Positions 45,695 through 54,058 of a stretch of 64,000 bases of DNA are shown here, piece by piece. The DNA comes from Spirochaetota bacterium (GTDB lineage Bacteria; Spirochaetota; Spirochaetia; Sphaerochaetales; Sphaerochaetaceae). The first letter of the stretch is position 1. Every line of letters begins with the position of its first letter. The translations under genes and the position numbers were made by a program. The stretch lies in NCBI GenBank assembly GCA_023401595.1, contig JAEXDQ010000036.1:62001-126000 (forward strand). Direction: 5' to 3'. Under the pieces are notes generated by a model. That model searched no databases. It saw only the letters and a list, made by a program, of their open reading frames with translations, and had not been told where the DNA came from.

Positions 45695-45754
45695 TTGACT
45701 ATCAAGCGTCAATGTCCGTATAATCTCACAAATGAAAAAATGAATTTCTATGCA
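45695..45754 (+). promoter_or_regulatory. Promoter and ARG-box-like site of the permease operon
   Basis: TTGACT at 45695-45700, 18-base spacer, perfect TATAAT at 45719-45724. TGAATTTCTATGCA (45741-45754) just downstream of the expected start matches the ARG-box core at nine of ten positions; a degenerate half-site follows at about 45772. The 462-base gap before the gene holds no other support. Confidence 0.6.
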
Positions 45755-45880
45755 GTTACCGCATATTCAACATGCATGGACAAGTAGGAATCCAATATCA
45801 ATCCCATGCACGTCGCGACCTTGCGCCGTTGGTCAATGGACCAAGAACCGCAAGGTGGCGCTCGTGAGACAGAAGGTGCC

Positions 45881-46756
45881 ATGGAAAACCCGACCACTGA
45901 CAAGGATACGCTGATTACCGAAGAGGTAAAGACCCAGGTCGTCAGACAGAAAACCGTATCCGTAGACCCGCATGCGGGGCAGAAGAAACGCACTACCATC
46001 CAAATGACCGACGGAGTGCTGATCCCACGCAAGGATGATCACCATGTACTCAACGCATGGCGGATAACGTTCATAGCCGCCCTGGCGTTGCTCGCCGGCC
46101 TGGTAATCTTCTACCCCACCCCATATCGGGATATCTTCATGGTAACGATCAAAGGGGCGCCGGTTACCTTTGAAGTCACGATCTTCGCAATCCTCGGTGC
46201 GATCATGATCGGTCTGATCTGCGGTCTTGGTTCCGTAAGCAAGAGCCGGATCGTCAATATGATCAGCGGCGTCTATGTGGAACTGATCAGGGGCATCCCG
46301 CTGTTGGTTCAGTTGATCTTCATCTATTATGCGATGGGGCGTTTCTTCCATATCGAGGGAATGGTCGCGGCGGTCGTAGCGTTGTCCATCTGTTTCGGCG
46401 CATATATGGGGGAGATCGTCAGAGCCGGTATCCAAGCGGTCCCCAAAGGTCAGATGGAAGCGGCGATCGCATTAGGGTTGAGCCGTGGCCAGGCGTTCAG
46501 GCATGTCATCCTGCCGCAGACGGTCAAGGTGATCCTCCCGGCCATCGGCAACGAGTTCATCTCGATGCTCAAGGATTCATCGTTGGTGTCTACCATCGCG
46601 CTCAGCGACATCCTGCGAAAAGGAAGGGAATACATCTCCCGCACCTTTCTTTCTTTGGAGACCATGCTGATCGTCGCGTTGATCTATCTGGTCATCACAC
46701 TGCTACTCTCCCGCCTCGTGGGAATACTCGAGGAAAGGTTGCATCAGAATGGCTAA
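45881..46756 (+). CDS. Amino-acid ABC importer permease
   Basis: 291 residues with a start at 45881 (AAGGTG very close upstream; 45836 and 45806 are alternatives). An unusual hydrophilic N-tail of about 60 residues precedes five or six membrane segments. HisM/GlnP features: GAPVTFEVTIFAILGAIMIGLI, VYVELIRGIPLLVQLIFIYYA, and the EAA loop GQMEAAIALGLSRGQAFRHVILPQ. It overlaps the ATPase gene by eight bases. With binding proteins at 40.8 and 43.2 kb it would form a polar amino-acid importer. Confidence 0.92.
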   Translation: MENPTTDKDTLITEEVKTQVVRQKTVSVDPHAGQKKRTTIQMTDGVLIPRKDDHHVLNAWRITFIAALALLAGLVIFYPTPYRDIFMVTIKGAPVTFEVTIFAILGAIMIGLICGLGSVSKSRIVNMISGVYVELIRGIPLLVQLIFIYYAMGRFFHIEGMVAAVVALSICFGAYMGEIVRAGIQAVPKGQMEAAIALGLSRGQAFRHVILPQTVKVILPAIGNEFISMLKDSSLVSTIALSDILRKGREYISRTFLSLETMLIVALIYLVITLLLSRLVGILEERLHQNG

Positions 46757-47489
46757 GATCAGAATTGAAAATCTGTGCAAGGATTTCGATACAAGCAAAT
46801 CGACGGTCCATGCCGTCAAAAATGCGAACTTGATTGTCAATGACGGAGAAGTCGTTGTGATCATCGGGCCGTCGGGAAGCGGCAAAAGCACGTTGCTCCG
46901 CTCGGTCAACAAGCTCGAAATTCCTACTTCGGGACGGATTTTCGTCGATGACGCCGAAGTCACCGCCCCGAACGTAGATATAAGGAAAATCCGCGAAGAG
47001 GTCGGCATGGTGTTCCAGAGTTTCAATCTTTTTCCCCATCTGACCGTCCTTGAAAACATCGTGCTCGCCCCTATGAAAGTCAAGAAGCTGGATCGCAAGA
47101 CGGCCGAGGAAATGGCGATGGGCCTGCTCAAGCGGGTCGGGCTCGAGGAAAAGGCGACCGTCCACCCGCCGCAGCTTTCCGGCGGACAGCAACAGCGGGT
47201 AGCCATCGCCCGAGCGCTAGCCATGCAGCCGAAGATCATGCTGTTCGACGAACCGACAAGCGCCCTCGACCCTGAGATGATCAAGGAAGTGCTCGACGTC
47301 ATGCTCGACCTGGCGAAAAGCGGCATGACCATGTTGCTCGTTACTCATGAGATGGGCTTCGCAAAGGCCGCCGCGACAAAAGTCGTGTTCATGGATCAAG
47401 GGGAGATCATCGAGTTCGGCACTCCGGAACAACTCTTCGAACATCCACAGAACGAACGGACGAAACTGTTCCTCGACCATATCCTGTAG
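46749..47489 (+). CDS. Amino-acid ABC importer ATPase
   Basis: 246 residues. Walker A GPSGSGKST, Q-loop VGMVFQSFNLFPHLTVLENI, signature LSGGQQQRVAIARALAMQP, Walker B MLFDEPTSALDPE and the H-loop VTHEMGFAK are all intact and of GlnQ/HisP type. AGGAAAGG lies before the ATG. Confidence 0.95.
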   Translation: MAKIRIENLCKDFDTSKSTVHAVKNANLIVNDGEVVVIIGPSGSGKSTLLRSVNKLEIPTSGRIFVDDAEVTAPNVDIRKIREEVGMVFQSFNLFPHLTVLENIVLAPMKVKKLDRKTAEEMAMGLLKRVGLEEKATVHPPQLSGGQQQRVAIARALAMQPKIMLFDEPTSALDPEMIKEVLDVMLDLAKSGMTMLLVTHEMGFAKAAATKVVFMDQGEIIEFGTPEQLFEHPQNERTKLFLDHIL

Positions 47490-47559
47490 TCGTCCTGAAT
47501 TTCCGCGATTATGCGGTAAAGCGATGAAAAACCCCTTGTCGGCACAAACCCGCTTCGGC

Positions 47560-47594
47560 AAACACCCTTGGTATCATTCCTAGGGTGTTTTCTT
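47560..47594 (+). terminator. Terminator after the permease-ATPase operon
   Basis: AAACACCC, a near-complete inner stem (TTGG against CCTA with one mismatch) closed by TATCATT, then GGGTGTTT and TCTTG. Confidence 0.75.
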
Positions 47595-47672
47595 GTATCT
47601 TTTCCCGTCCGGTCTCAAGGGAGTCGCCAGAAACATGGGCATGAGCATCCGGACGCTGTTCAACCGATACAG

Positions 47673-47763
47673 GGTACCGGTCGCTCGCAAGAACAAGCAA
47701 CCACTGACGAACCTCCACACCCTGCCATAACGACGACCATAGGTACCGGTCGCTCGCAAGAAC
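47673..47763. repeat. 22-bp direct repeat, two copies
   Basis: Positions 47673-47694 and 47742-47763 are identical over 22 bases, starting GGTACCGGTCGCTCG. The copies are 69 bp apart, in a 349-base gap (47490-47838) with no credible gene. Confidence 0.85.
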
Positions 47764-47838
47764 TAGCGACTATGGACTATGCCCCTATGGAATTGGAAAT
47801 CCTAGCGAACCGTCTATCCATGCCGTCGGACAGAGCCT

Positions 47839-48396
47839 TCATTTGATCGTCTTGGCGAGGGTTCCCCCGATAATCTGCTGCGTAGCGCTGACGGACAGCA
47901 CGGCTTCCGGAAAATTCGAGCAGACGATCTCCTTGATCGACGGGACATGTTTTCTTTTCACGGTAATCTGCAACGTGGTCCTTTCCGCTCCGTTCATTCC
48001 CTGCGAAGGTATGATCGTCAGCGCGTAGCCCTTGCTTCTCAGCAGATCCGCGGCCTGCAATGCATGGTCCTTGTCCTGAAAGATGCACAGGATCGAGCAA
48101 TAGCCAAGCGCGAGCTTTTCTTCCAGCAGCGACCCCAGCACATTCCCCGCCGCGAAAGCGAGGATGAGGACCACCATCTTGATCGGATCGTCCGCAAAGC
48201 CGGTGATGGCGGAAGCCGTTATGGTCAGCCAGAAAGCATATTCAAATACCGCTACGACCGCACCAAGCATCCGCTCCCCCTTGTGAATCAGCTGGGAACG
48301 GAGGGAGGCCAGAGCGACTTCTATCAGCTTCCCGAAAAAAATGAAGAAATACACGTATACAGATGTTCCTGTAAGAAAAACCGCGATCTTGTCCAT
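47839..48396 (-). CDS. UPF0316 family protein (DUF5698/DUF2179)
   Basis: 185 residues. Three membrane segments (VYFFIFFGKLIEVALASLRS, then an AVFEYAFWLTITASAI and a VLILAFAAGNVLGSLLEEKLALG segment) match the UPF0316 pattern; a C-terminal cytosolic DUF2179 domain follows (GYALTIIPSQGMNGAERTTLQITVKRK). Family function is unknown. AGGGAG lies seven bases before the ATG. Confidence 0.9.
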   Translation of the reverse strand: MDKIAVFLTGTSVYVYFFIFFGKLIEVALASLRSQLIHKGERMLGAVVAVFEYAFWLTITASAITGFADDPIKMVVLILAFAAGNVLGSLLEEKLALGYCSILCIFQDKDHALQAADLLRSKGYALTIIPSQGMNGAERTTLQITVKRKHVPSIKEIVCSNFPEAVLSVSATQQIIGGTLAKTIK

Positions 48397-48843
48397 GCCA
48401 CGCTCCCTTCCGACTAAAAAAGGGCCCTCCGTACATACTATGATAGCATATACTGAAAGCCCTTCCCGTTGCAGACGGTTCTTTCCTGCCTACATGGAGT
48501 CTTATACCATAATTGATGGAAACAAACAAGTCGATTTAGTTATTATATAAAAAGTTAGATTCAATTCTCCTATCGCTCCACCGGCAACGCCCGAAACGGT
48601 GAGACTCGCTTGTTCCCCGCTTGTCACGTCGATTCTCCGTCTTACCGCGGCATATATGACGGCGTTCCATGGAATATGAATGCGTCCCCGCCAGGGATGG
48701 GGCGAATGAAGAAATAGTAGAATTCCACTAGTATGAAAAAGGCGGATTGATTCGGTTCAAGCTGTTGTCGCAAGGGCCGGATGAGGGATAATCTGGATAC
48801 GGAAAAAGGAAGAGACTGTCCAACATGGAGAGGAGATCGGTCA
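48397..48843. other. 447-base gene-free gap
   Basis: Separates the divergent UPF0316 and haemolysin-III-like genes. It contains an AT-rich patch at about 48490-48570 likely to hold promoters. I see no convincing gene, repeat or structured RNA in it. Confidence 0.5.
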
Positions 48844-49521
48844 ATGAAAGAGATGCATACCTCGGAATCATGGCTTGAACGACATATCAGCCTTCATACC
48901 CACGACGATGCGAAAGCGGAACGAGAGAACGCGCTCACCCATTTTGTCGGCGCGGGGCTCGCATTGATAGCGCTTGTCATGATCTTCGTCAGACTGCCGT
49001 CATTGCACAGTGCGGCGTTGCGGTTCGGCATGGTCGTATACGGTTGCACGATGCTTCTGCTCTACGGAGCGTCAGGCCTGTACCATCATCTTCCTGTCGG
49101 CGACGGGAAACGCTTTTGCAGGATTCTGGACCATAGCAATATATATTTTCTGATAGCGGGCACCTACACTCCCATCCTGCTCTACATCGGTTCGCACAAA
49201 ACCGTCATGATCGCCTGGGGCATCTGGCTGGTGGCTTTCGCAGGAGTCGCGTTCACACTGGTATTCTGGGGGCGGTTGAAACCGTTGCACGTCGTATTCT
49301 ACCTGGCGATGGGCTGGATGCTGGTATTCTTCTGGAACGACATTATCCCGAACCTTCCGTACGGTCTCATGCGATGGATACTCGCGGGCGGCATCACCTA
49401 TACGTTGGGCGTCATCTTCTATGCGAACAAGAAAATCCCTCATTACCATGCGATCTGGCATCTGTTCTGCGTGGGCGGCAGCCTGTTCTTCTTCATCGGA
49501 TTCTGGATATACCTGACATAA
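48844..49521 (+). CDS. Haemolysin III / YqfA (PAQR-like) membrane protein
   Basis: 225 residues. Seven membrane segments. Family motifs: ENALTHFVGAGLALIALV, GASGLYHHLPVGDGKRFCRILDHSNIYFLIAGTYTP and the C-terminal HYHAIWHLFCVGGSLFFF, whose histidines and Asp form the PAQR metal site. Usually annotated haemolysin III, but E. coli homologue YqfA/TrhA acts in membrane energetics and lipid homeostasis. The start at 48844 has AGGAG eight bases upstream. Confidence 0.92.
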   Translation: MKEMHTSESWLERHISLHTHDDAKAERENALTHFVGAGLALIALVMIFVRLPSLHSAALRFGMVVYGCTMLLLYGASGLYHHLPVGDGKRFCRILDHSNIYFLIAGTYTPILLYIGSHKTVMIAWGIWLVAFAGVAFTLVFWGRLKPLHVVFYLAMGWMLVFFWNDIIPNLPYGLMRWILAGGITYTLGVIFYANKKIPHYHAIWHLFCVGGSLFFFIGFWIYLT

Positions 49522-49662
49522 GGACATGGCGAACGAACACATGCCGCATGGCCGTTTCAAGAGGATACATCCGTATCCACCGATGTTACTATAGGGCATG
49601 GAAGCGACAGCGAGCCGGCAAGACGCCGAAATACGATAGCAGTCGAACATCCCGATGATGCA

Positions 49663-49692
49663 AAAACCTCGGCTGGTGACGGCCGAGGTTTT
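49663..49692 (+). terminator. Bidirectional terminator-like hairpin
   Basis: AAAACCTCGGC (49663-49673), eight-base loop, GCCGAGGTTTT (49682-49692): perfect 11-bp stem with A and T flanks, serving the haemolysin-III-like gene and possibly the convergent tlpA-like gene. Confidence 0.8.
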
Positions 49693-49795
49693 CATCCTTT
49701 ATCAGGAAATCTTTCCTGCGAAAAAAACAGAAGAACTTATGTCCAGTCGGTTCAGAACAGGCAAAAAACCGTTCCGACGCCCCTGCCAAAAGCGC

Positions 49796-50644
49796 CTAAC
49801 GCCCTTGAGCGAGCAGATTCCTGACCTCCTGGAACATCGTCTCCTCCGGAATGTATCCCATATATCCTTTTGCGACGGTACCGTCTGCGTTGATGAATAT
49901 CGTAGTCGGAATGGCGTTCGCTCCGAACAGATACGCGAACAGACCATCATCGACATAAACCGGCGCCTGGATACCGTTCTTCTTTACATACTCCGCGACC
50001 GTAGCGACTGTCTCCCTCTGGCCGTCGGGCGTACTGAGCAGAATGAACGCCGCATCCGTTCCCAGCTCCTCCCAAACCTTCTGCAAGATCGGAAGCTCCC
50101 GTTTGCACGAAGGACACCATGTGGCCCAAAAATTCAGTACGACAGGCCGTCCGGCCCGCACGGCGTCGAAGGAAGTCTCCGTTCCGTCCAAGGCCGTCAG
50201 CGGGAGATCCGGCACCTTTGGCGCTGATACGGGTTCTTCGGCGACGCCGACGCCCTGCGCCTCTTCGATAACAGAGGGATCCACGGTCCGGTCTTCCGTC
50301 CCGACATCTTCAGCGACGCCCGTCGCAGCCTCCGGCATCGATACGGATGCCACGGTGTTTCCGTCAGACATGGCGGGCAGCGACGTGGCGTCCCCTGGTT
50401 CAGAAACGTCCTTCCGTTCGGAGCCAGAGGCAACAGCGGACGAATACGTCGCGGACACCGCGCCAAGCCCATCTCCCTGCATAGAGGATACGCCGTCCGC
50501 CGCCGGCAACGCCAGCTGTGGCACATAGGAATTAGACGGCCCTGCCGACCTTGTCATGGCGGACTGGTAGAGGAGATAGGCTCCGGCCAGTACGACGATC
50601 AACAAAATGATCGTGATCAAAAGATTGCGATAATTCTTTTTCAT
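49796..50644 (-). CDS. TlpA/ResA-like membrane-anchored thioredoxin
   Basis: 282 residues. One N-terminal anchor (NLLITIILLIVVLAGAYLLY), a long Ser/Ala/Glu-rich periplasmic linker (about 35-140), then a TlpA-type thioredoxin domain with VVLNFWATWCPSCKRELPIL (CPSC active site) and cis-Pro region ANAIPTTIFINADG. It would reduce periplasmic disulfides using electrons from CcdA, encoded nine bases upstream on the same strand. AAGGTG precedes the ATG. Confidence 0.92.
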   Translation of the reverse strand: MKKNYRNLLITIILLIVVLAGAYLLYQSAMTRSAGPSNSYVPQLALPAADGVSSMQGDGLGAVSATYSSAVASGSERKDVSEPGDATSLPAMSDGNTVASVSMPEAATGVAEDVGTEDRTVDPSVIEEAQGVGVAEEPVSAPKVPDLPLTALDGTETSFDAVRAGRPVVLNFWATWCPSCKRELPILQKVWEELGTDAAFILLSTPDGQRETVATVAEYVKKNGIQAPVYVDDGLFAYLFGANAIPTTIFINADGTVAKGYMGYIPEETMFQEVRNLLAQGR

Positions 50645-50653
50645 AACGACACC

Positions 50654-51322
50654 TTAGGAGAATAGAGCCGCGGGGTTGAATCCGGCGACCAACGCGATAC
50701 CCATGGCGATCAACAGGATACCGGCGACGAGGACGATGACACGATAATGCTTTTTGATAGCGGAGAACGCTCCTTCAAGCTGTCCGACAAGCAAGGCTAC
50801 CAAGATGAACGGGACACCCAGTCCCAACGCATAGCAGACAAGCGTCAATATGCCGGTACTGATCTGTGAAGCATTGGCGGCCATCATGAGCGCGGAGCCG
50901 AGGAACGGCCCGACGCAAGGCGTCCAGCCCAACGAAAAAACCATGCCGAACAGCACAGAACGGAGCGGGCCCATCCCCTGCATGTTCTCCATTTTGAACC
51001 GATGTTCCCCGCCGAGGAACGGCAAGGAGACAACTCCGATATAATTCAGCCCGAGGAGGATGATCACCACACCGCCGATTCGGTTGAGTAGCGACAGATG
51101 GTCGCGCAGGAACTGTCCGGCGGCGCTCGCCGCGGCCCCCATCAGGACAAAAACGATGGAGAACCCGAGAACGAACGCCAGGCTATTGCCTACCAGTCTC
51201 CCGCTGCGCCCCTCCGGGGCGATTCCTCCCGCAAGATAGCCGAGGTACAACGGAATCATGGGCAGGATACAAGGGCTGATGAATGTTACGATACCTTCTA
51301 AAAACGCTGTCAAATATCCCAT
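50654..51322 (-). CDS. ccdA: CcdA-family transmembrane electron carrier
   Basis: 222 residues, six membrane segments. The redox cysteines are in FISPCILPMIPLYLGY and SLGWTPCVGPFLGSAL, as in CcdA. It carries electrons from cytosolic thioredoxin to the TlpA-like partner downstream. The ATG lies six bases after a -10-like TATCTT and has no Shine-Dalgarno site. Cytochrome c genes are absent here, so the pair may serve general disulfide reduction. Confidence 0.93.
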   Translation of the reverse strand: MGYLTAFLEGIVTFISPCILPMIPLYLGYLAGGIAPEGRSGRLVGNSLAFVLGFSIVFVLMGAAASAAGQFLRDHLSLLNRIGGVVIILLGLNYIGVVSLPFLGGEHRFKMENMQGMGPLRSVLFGMVFSLGWTPCVGPFLGSALMMAANASQISTGILTLVCYALGLGVPFILVALLVGQLEGAFSAIKKHYRVIVLVAGILLIAMGIALVAGFNPAALFS

Positions 51323-51328
51323 GGAACA

Positions 51329-51371
51329 AAGATACTTGAAATCGGGGGAAATCGGAAAGTGACTTTGTCAC
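51329..51371 (-). promoter_or_regulatory. ccdA promoter region with palindrome
   Basis: A -10-like TATCTT (51334-51329) lies six bases before the ATG; the -35 is weak. A perfect palindrome GTGACTTTGTCAC (51359-51371) lies where a -35 or operator would be. Confidence 0.4.
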
Positions 51372-51520
51372 GAAAGAATCAGCGATGACCATGATTGTCC
51401 TTTATCCAAACGTACCGTACCGGACGGACATGCCAGACGACAGAAATTGAATGCGCCATACGATGGCAAGGTTCACAAGAAACAGGAAATCCTGTACAGT
51501 AGCCTCGTTGAGGAGCAAGC

Positions 51521-52312
51521 ATGGCAAAACGACAGCCGCCTTTGGCGGACGCGACAGCTAGGTTCGACGCATACTACGAGGACGCCTTCGGTTCACGGTG
51601 GGAGGTCTTGCGTCAGGCAATGTTCGCGGAACATCGTCAGATCGCCCTCGGTTCCCCCCTGCTCCAGCCATATTACCTTGACGAAGCGTCAAAGCTCGCC
51701 GCCGACATACTGCCGGTCGGCCAAGGCGACTCAATCCTCGACATGTGCGCGGCTCCGGGAGGCAAGACGCTTGTACTGGCGATGAAGCTCGCAGGGACGG
51801 GCTCGTTGACCTGCAACGACCGCTCCGCGACGCGACGAGCCAGGCTTCGCGCCGTTCTGGACGAGCATCTGCCATCGGAATACAGAGAGAACATCATTGT
51901 CACCGGTCATGACGCGTCCCGTTGGGGACTCCACGAGCAGGAGGCCTATGACCATGTCCTGCTCGACGCCCCATGCTCCAGTGAACGGCATGTCCTCAAC
52001 GATCCCCAGGCCCTGGCGGAATGGAGCGTATCCAGACCGAAACGGCTCGCCGTACAGCAATTCGCTATGCTAGCGGCCGCGCTTGAAGCAGTGAAAATCG
52101 GAGGAACCGTCCTGTATAGCACCTGCGCGATTGCACCGATAGAAGACGAGCTGGTCATCGCACGACTTTTCGACAAGAGGAAAGGCCGTTTTGAACTGCT
52201 ACCGATGGACGTGCCGTTCGCTGAAAAACGAGAATACGGCTCGATCATCCTGCCCGACACCGCCGAGGGACGAGGCCCCCTCTATTTCTGCCATGTCAGG
52301 AGGCTCGCCTGA
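51521..52312 (+). CDS. RsmB/NOP-family RNA m5C methyltransferase
   Basis: 263 residues. SAM motif I ILDMCAAPGGKTLVLA; motif IV LLDAPCSSERHV with one catalytic cysteine; motif VI LYSTCAIAPIEDE with the second. An N-terminal RNA-binding extension is short, so this is a minimal RsmB/NOP enzyme; rRNA or tRNA target unknown. GAGGAG precedes the ATG. The stop shares one base with the next start. Confidence 0.92.
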   Translation: MAKRQPPLADATARFDAYYEDAFGSRWEVLRQAMFAEHRQIALGSPLLQPYYLDEASKLAADILPVGQGDSILDMCAAPGGKTLVLAMKLAGTGSLTCNDRSATRRARLRAVLDEHLPSEYRENIIVTGHDASRWGLHEQEAYDHVLLDAPCSSERHVLNDPQALAEWSVSRPKRLAVQQFAMLAAALEAVKIGGTVLYSTCAIAPIEDELVIARLFDKRKGRFELLPMDVPFAEKREYGSIILPDTAEGRGPLYFCHVRRLA

Positions 52313-53511
52313 TGACCGTCAGACAGAACGAACAGAAAAACCGCCGCTCATGGGTGGCCGCTGGAGCCCCCGTCGCCATCGTCCGGTGCGAAAATTACGA
52401 GTTGGGGCAAGTGGAGAAGGCGCTTGAGAAGGTCTGCGAGGCGGCCCAGCTGCCGTCGGTGGAAGGACTTACCGTCCTAGTCAAACCAAACGTGCTTTCT
52501 GACGCCAAGGTCGAAGCTGCGATCACCACCAATCCAACGGTGGTACAAGCCTTGATACGCCTTCTCAAGGCGAAGGGCGCGGCACGAATACTTGTCGGCG
52601 ATTCTCCCGGGCTGCAAGGACCGGGGTTCGTACCGCGAGCCTGCGGGATGCATCAGATATGCGAAGAGGAACAGGTACAATGGTGCGATTTCACCAAGGA
52701 ACCCGTCACACAGGTCATTCCGGGAACGGCCCACAGGAAGCTTCCTCTGGCAAAAGCGTTGTACGAAGCCGATATGGTGATCTCCGTCGCGAAATTCAAG
52801 ACCCACCAGCTCATGTATGCGACCGGGACGGTGAAGAATCTGTTCGGCCTGGTACCGGGGCTGCATAAAAGTCCTTGCCACCTGGCCTACCCGTCACGCG
52901 AATCCTTCGCAAAACTGATATCAGGCATCTATGAGACGGCACGACCGGCCTTCTGCATCATGGACGGAATCATCGGCATGGAGGGAGCGGGTCCGGCCAA
53001 CGGTACCCCCCGGCATATCGGATTGTTGCTCGCCAGCCGTGATGGAAGCGCCGTCGACGTAGCGGAAAGCACCATCATGGGCTACGACCCGATGACCATC
53101 CCGCTGACGGCGGAGCTGAAGGAACGGAAGCTTACGGGATGGCGGACTCCGCGGGACATCCGGTATCCGTTGCTCGATGCGAACGAACTTGTAATCGCAG
53201 GATACCAGACGATAGAGCAGCAGCCGAAAAGCAACCTGTTTGCATCGCTGATACTCCCCTTCTTCACCCGGTTCCTCAAAAAGAGGCATCAACGGACACA
53301 ACCGAAACCTTTGTTCGATATGTCCATCTGCGTCAGATGCGGTCGCTGCATCAGCATATGTCCAGGCAAGGCTCTCAGCTTCGTCCCGGACAACGACGCG
53401 AAATCGAAAAAACGTATCGTGGCGGACTACCGGCATTGTATCCGTTGCTACTGCTGCCATGAGGTATGTCCGGCGGACGCGATAGAAATAGACACTACGG
53501 AAAAGAAATAG
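52312..53511 (+). CDS. DUF362 protein with C-terminal 4Fe-4S ferredoxin domain
   Basis: 399 residues. DUF362 pattern: VEGLTVLVKPNVLSDAKVEAAITTNP, LVGDSPGLQG, ADMVISVAKFKTHQLMYATGTVKNLFG, and MDGIIGMEGAGPANGTPRH. The C-terminus has CVRCGRCISICPGKAL and CIRCYCCHEVCPADAIE, two cluster sites. Family members are redox proteins of unknown substrate. It is coupled to the methyltransferase gene (TGATG) and followed nine bases later by the COG2426 gene. Confidence 0.92.
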   Translation: MTVRQNEQKNRRSWVAAGAPVAIVRCENYELGQVEKALEKVCEAAQLPSVEGLTVLVKPNVLSDAKVEAAITTNPTVVQALIRLLKAKGAARILVGDSPGLQGPGFVPRACGMHQICEEEQVQWCDFTKEPVTQVIPGTAHRKLPLAKALYEADMVISVAKFKTHQLMYATGTVKNLFGLVPGLHKSPCHLAYPSRESFAKLISGIYETARPAFCIMDGIIGMEGAGPANGTPRHIGLLLASRDGSAVDVAESTIMGYDPMTIPLTAELKERKLTGWRTPRDIRYPLLDANELVIAGYQTIEQQPKSNLFASLILPFFTRFLKKRHQRTQPKPLFDMSICVRCGRCISICPGKALSFVPDNDAKSKKRIVADYRHCIRCYCCHEVCPADAIEIDTTEKK

Positions 53512-53519
53512 GAGACGAC

Positions 53520-54002
53520 ATGGATCCGACCACCATCATTACGACCATGATTCTTGCGATGCTTCCGATCTCTGAATTACGGGGGGCCATACCGTTCGCA
53601 TATCTGCGTGGAATGGACATATGGCTCGCGGCTTTGATTTCCGTCCTCTTCAACGCGCTGGTCGTACCGGTCGTCTATATTTTCCTATCCTCATTGCATA
53701 CGGTTTTCTACAAACGCTGGAACTGGTACAAGAAGCTGTTCGACAAGACCGTGGTCCGTGCGCGTGCCAAGCTTCAGGAAAAAGTGAACAGGTACGGCTA
53801 TTGGGGTATCATGCTCTTCGTCGCCATTCCCCTCCCCGTAACCGGAGCCTGGACGGGAACGCTCGGAGCCTGGGTACTCGGACTTGACAAAAAGAAGACA
53901 ATGCTGGCAGTATGCGGCGGTGTCCTGATTGCGGGTGCCATCGTCACGACCATCGTCATGCTGGGTGTCGGCATGAACTCTTTGTTCGTGAAAATCATCT
54001 GA
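53520..54002 (+). CDS. COG2426 small multidrug-export-like membrane protein
   Basis: 160 residues. The pattern MLPISELRGAIPFAYLRGMD and LFVAIPLPVTGAWTGTLGAWVLGLDKKK is that of the COG2426 family, sometimes called small multidrug export protein on weak evidence. Four membrane segments with a basic central loop. AGGAG lies five bases before the ATG; third gene of the operon. Confidence 0.88.
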   Translation: MDPTTIITTMILAMLPISELRGAIPFAYLRGMDIWLAALISVLFNALVVPVVYIFLSSLHTVFYKRWNWYKKLFDKTVVRARAKLQEKVNRYGYWGIMLFVAIPLPVTGAWTGTLGAWVLGLDKKKTMLAVCGGVLIAGAIVTTIVMLGVGMNSLFVKII

Positions 54003-54058
54003 CGACTGGAAAGACTGACTAGCGCCACTACGACCATTGACTAAATCAGAGGAACATC

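Noticed and set aside
45476..45787. 103-codon frame in the gap before the permease operon
   Set aside because: It spans the TATAAT promoter and the ARG-box-like site, and codon content is unlike its neighbours.
47568..47846. Possible 92-codon gene in the gap after the amino-acid ATPase
   Set aside because: It runs through the terminator and both copies of the 22-bp repeat, with no ribosome-binding site or family resemblance.
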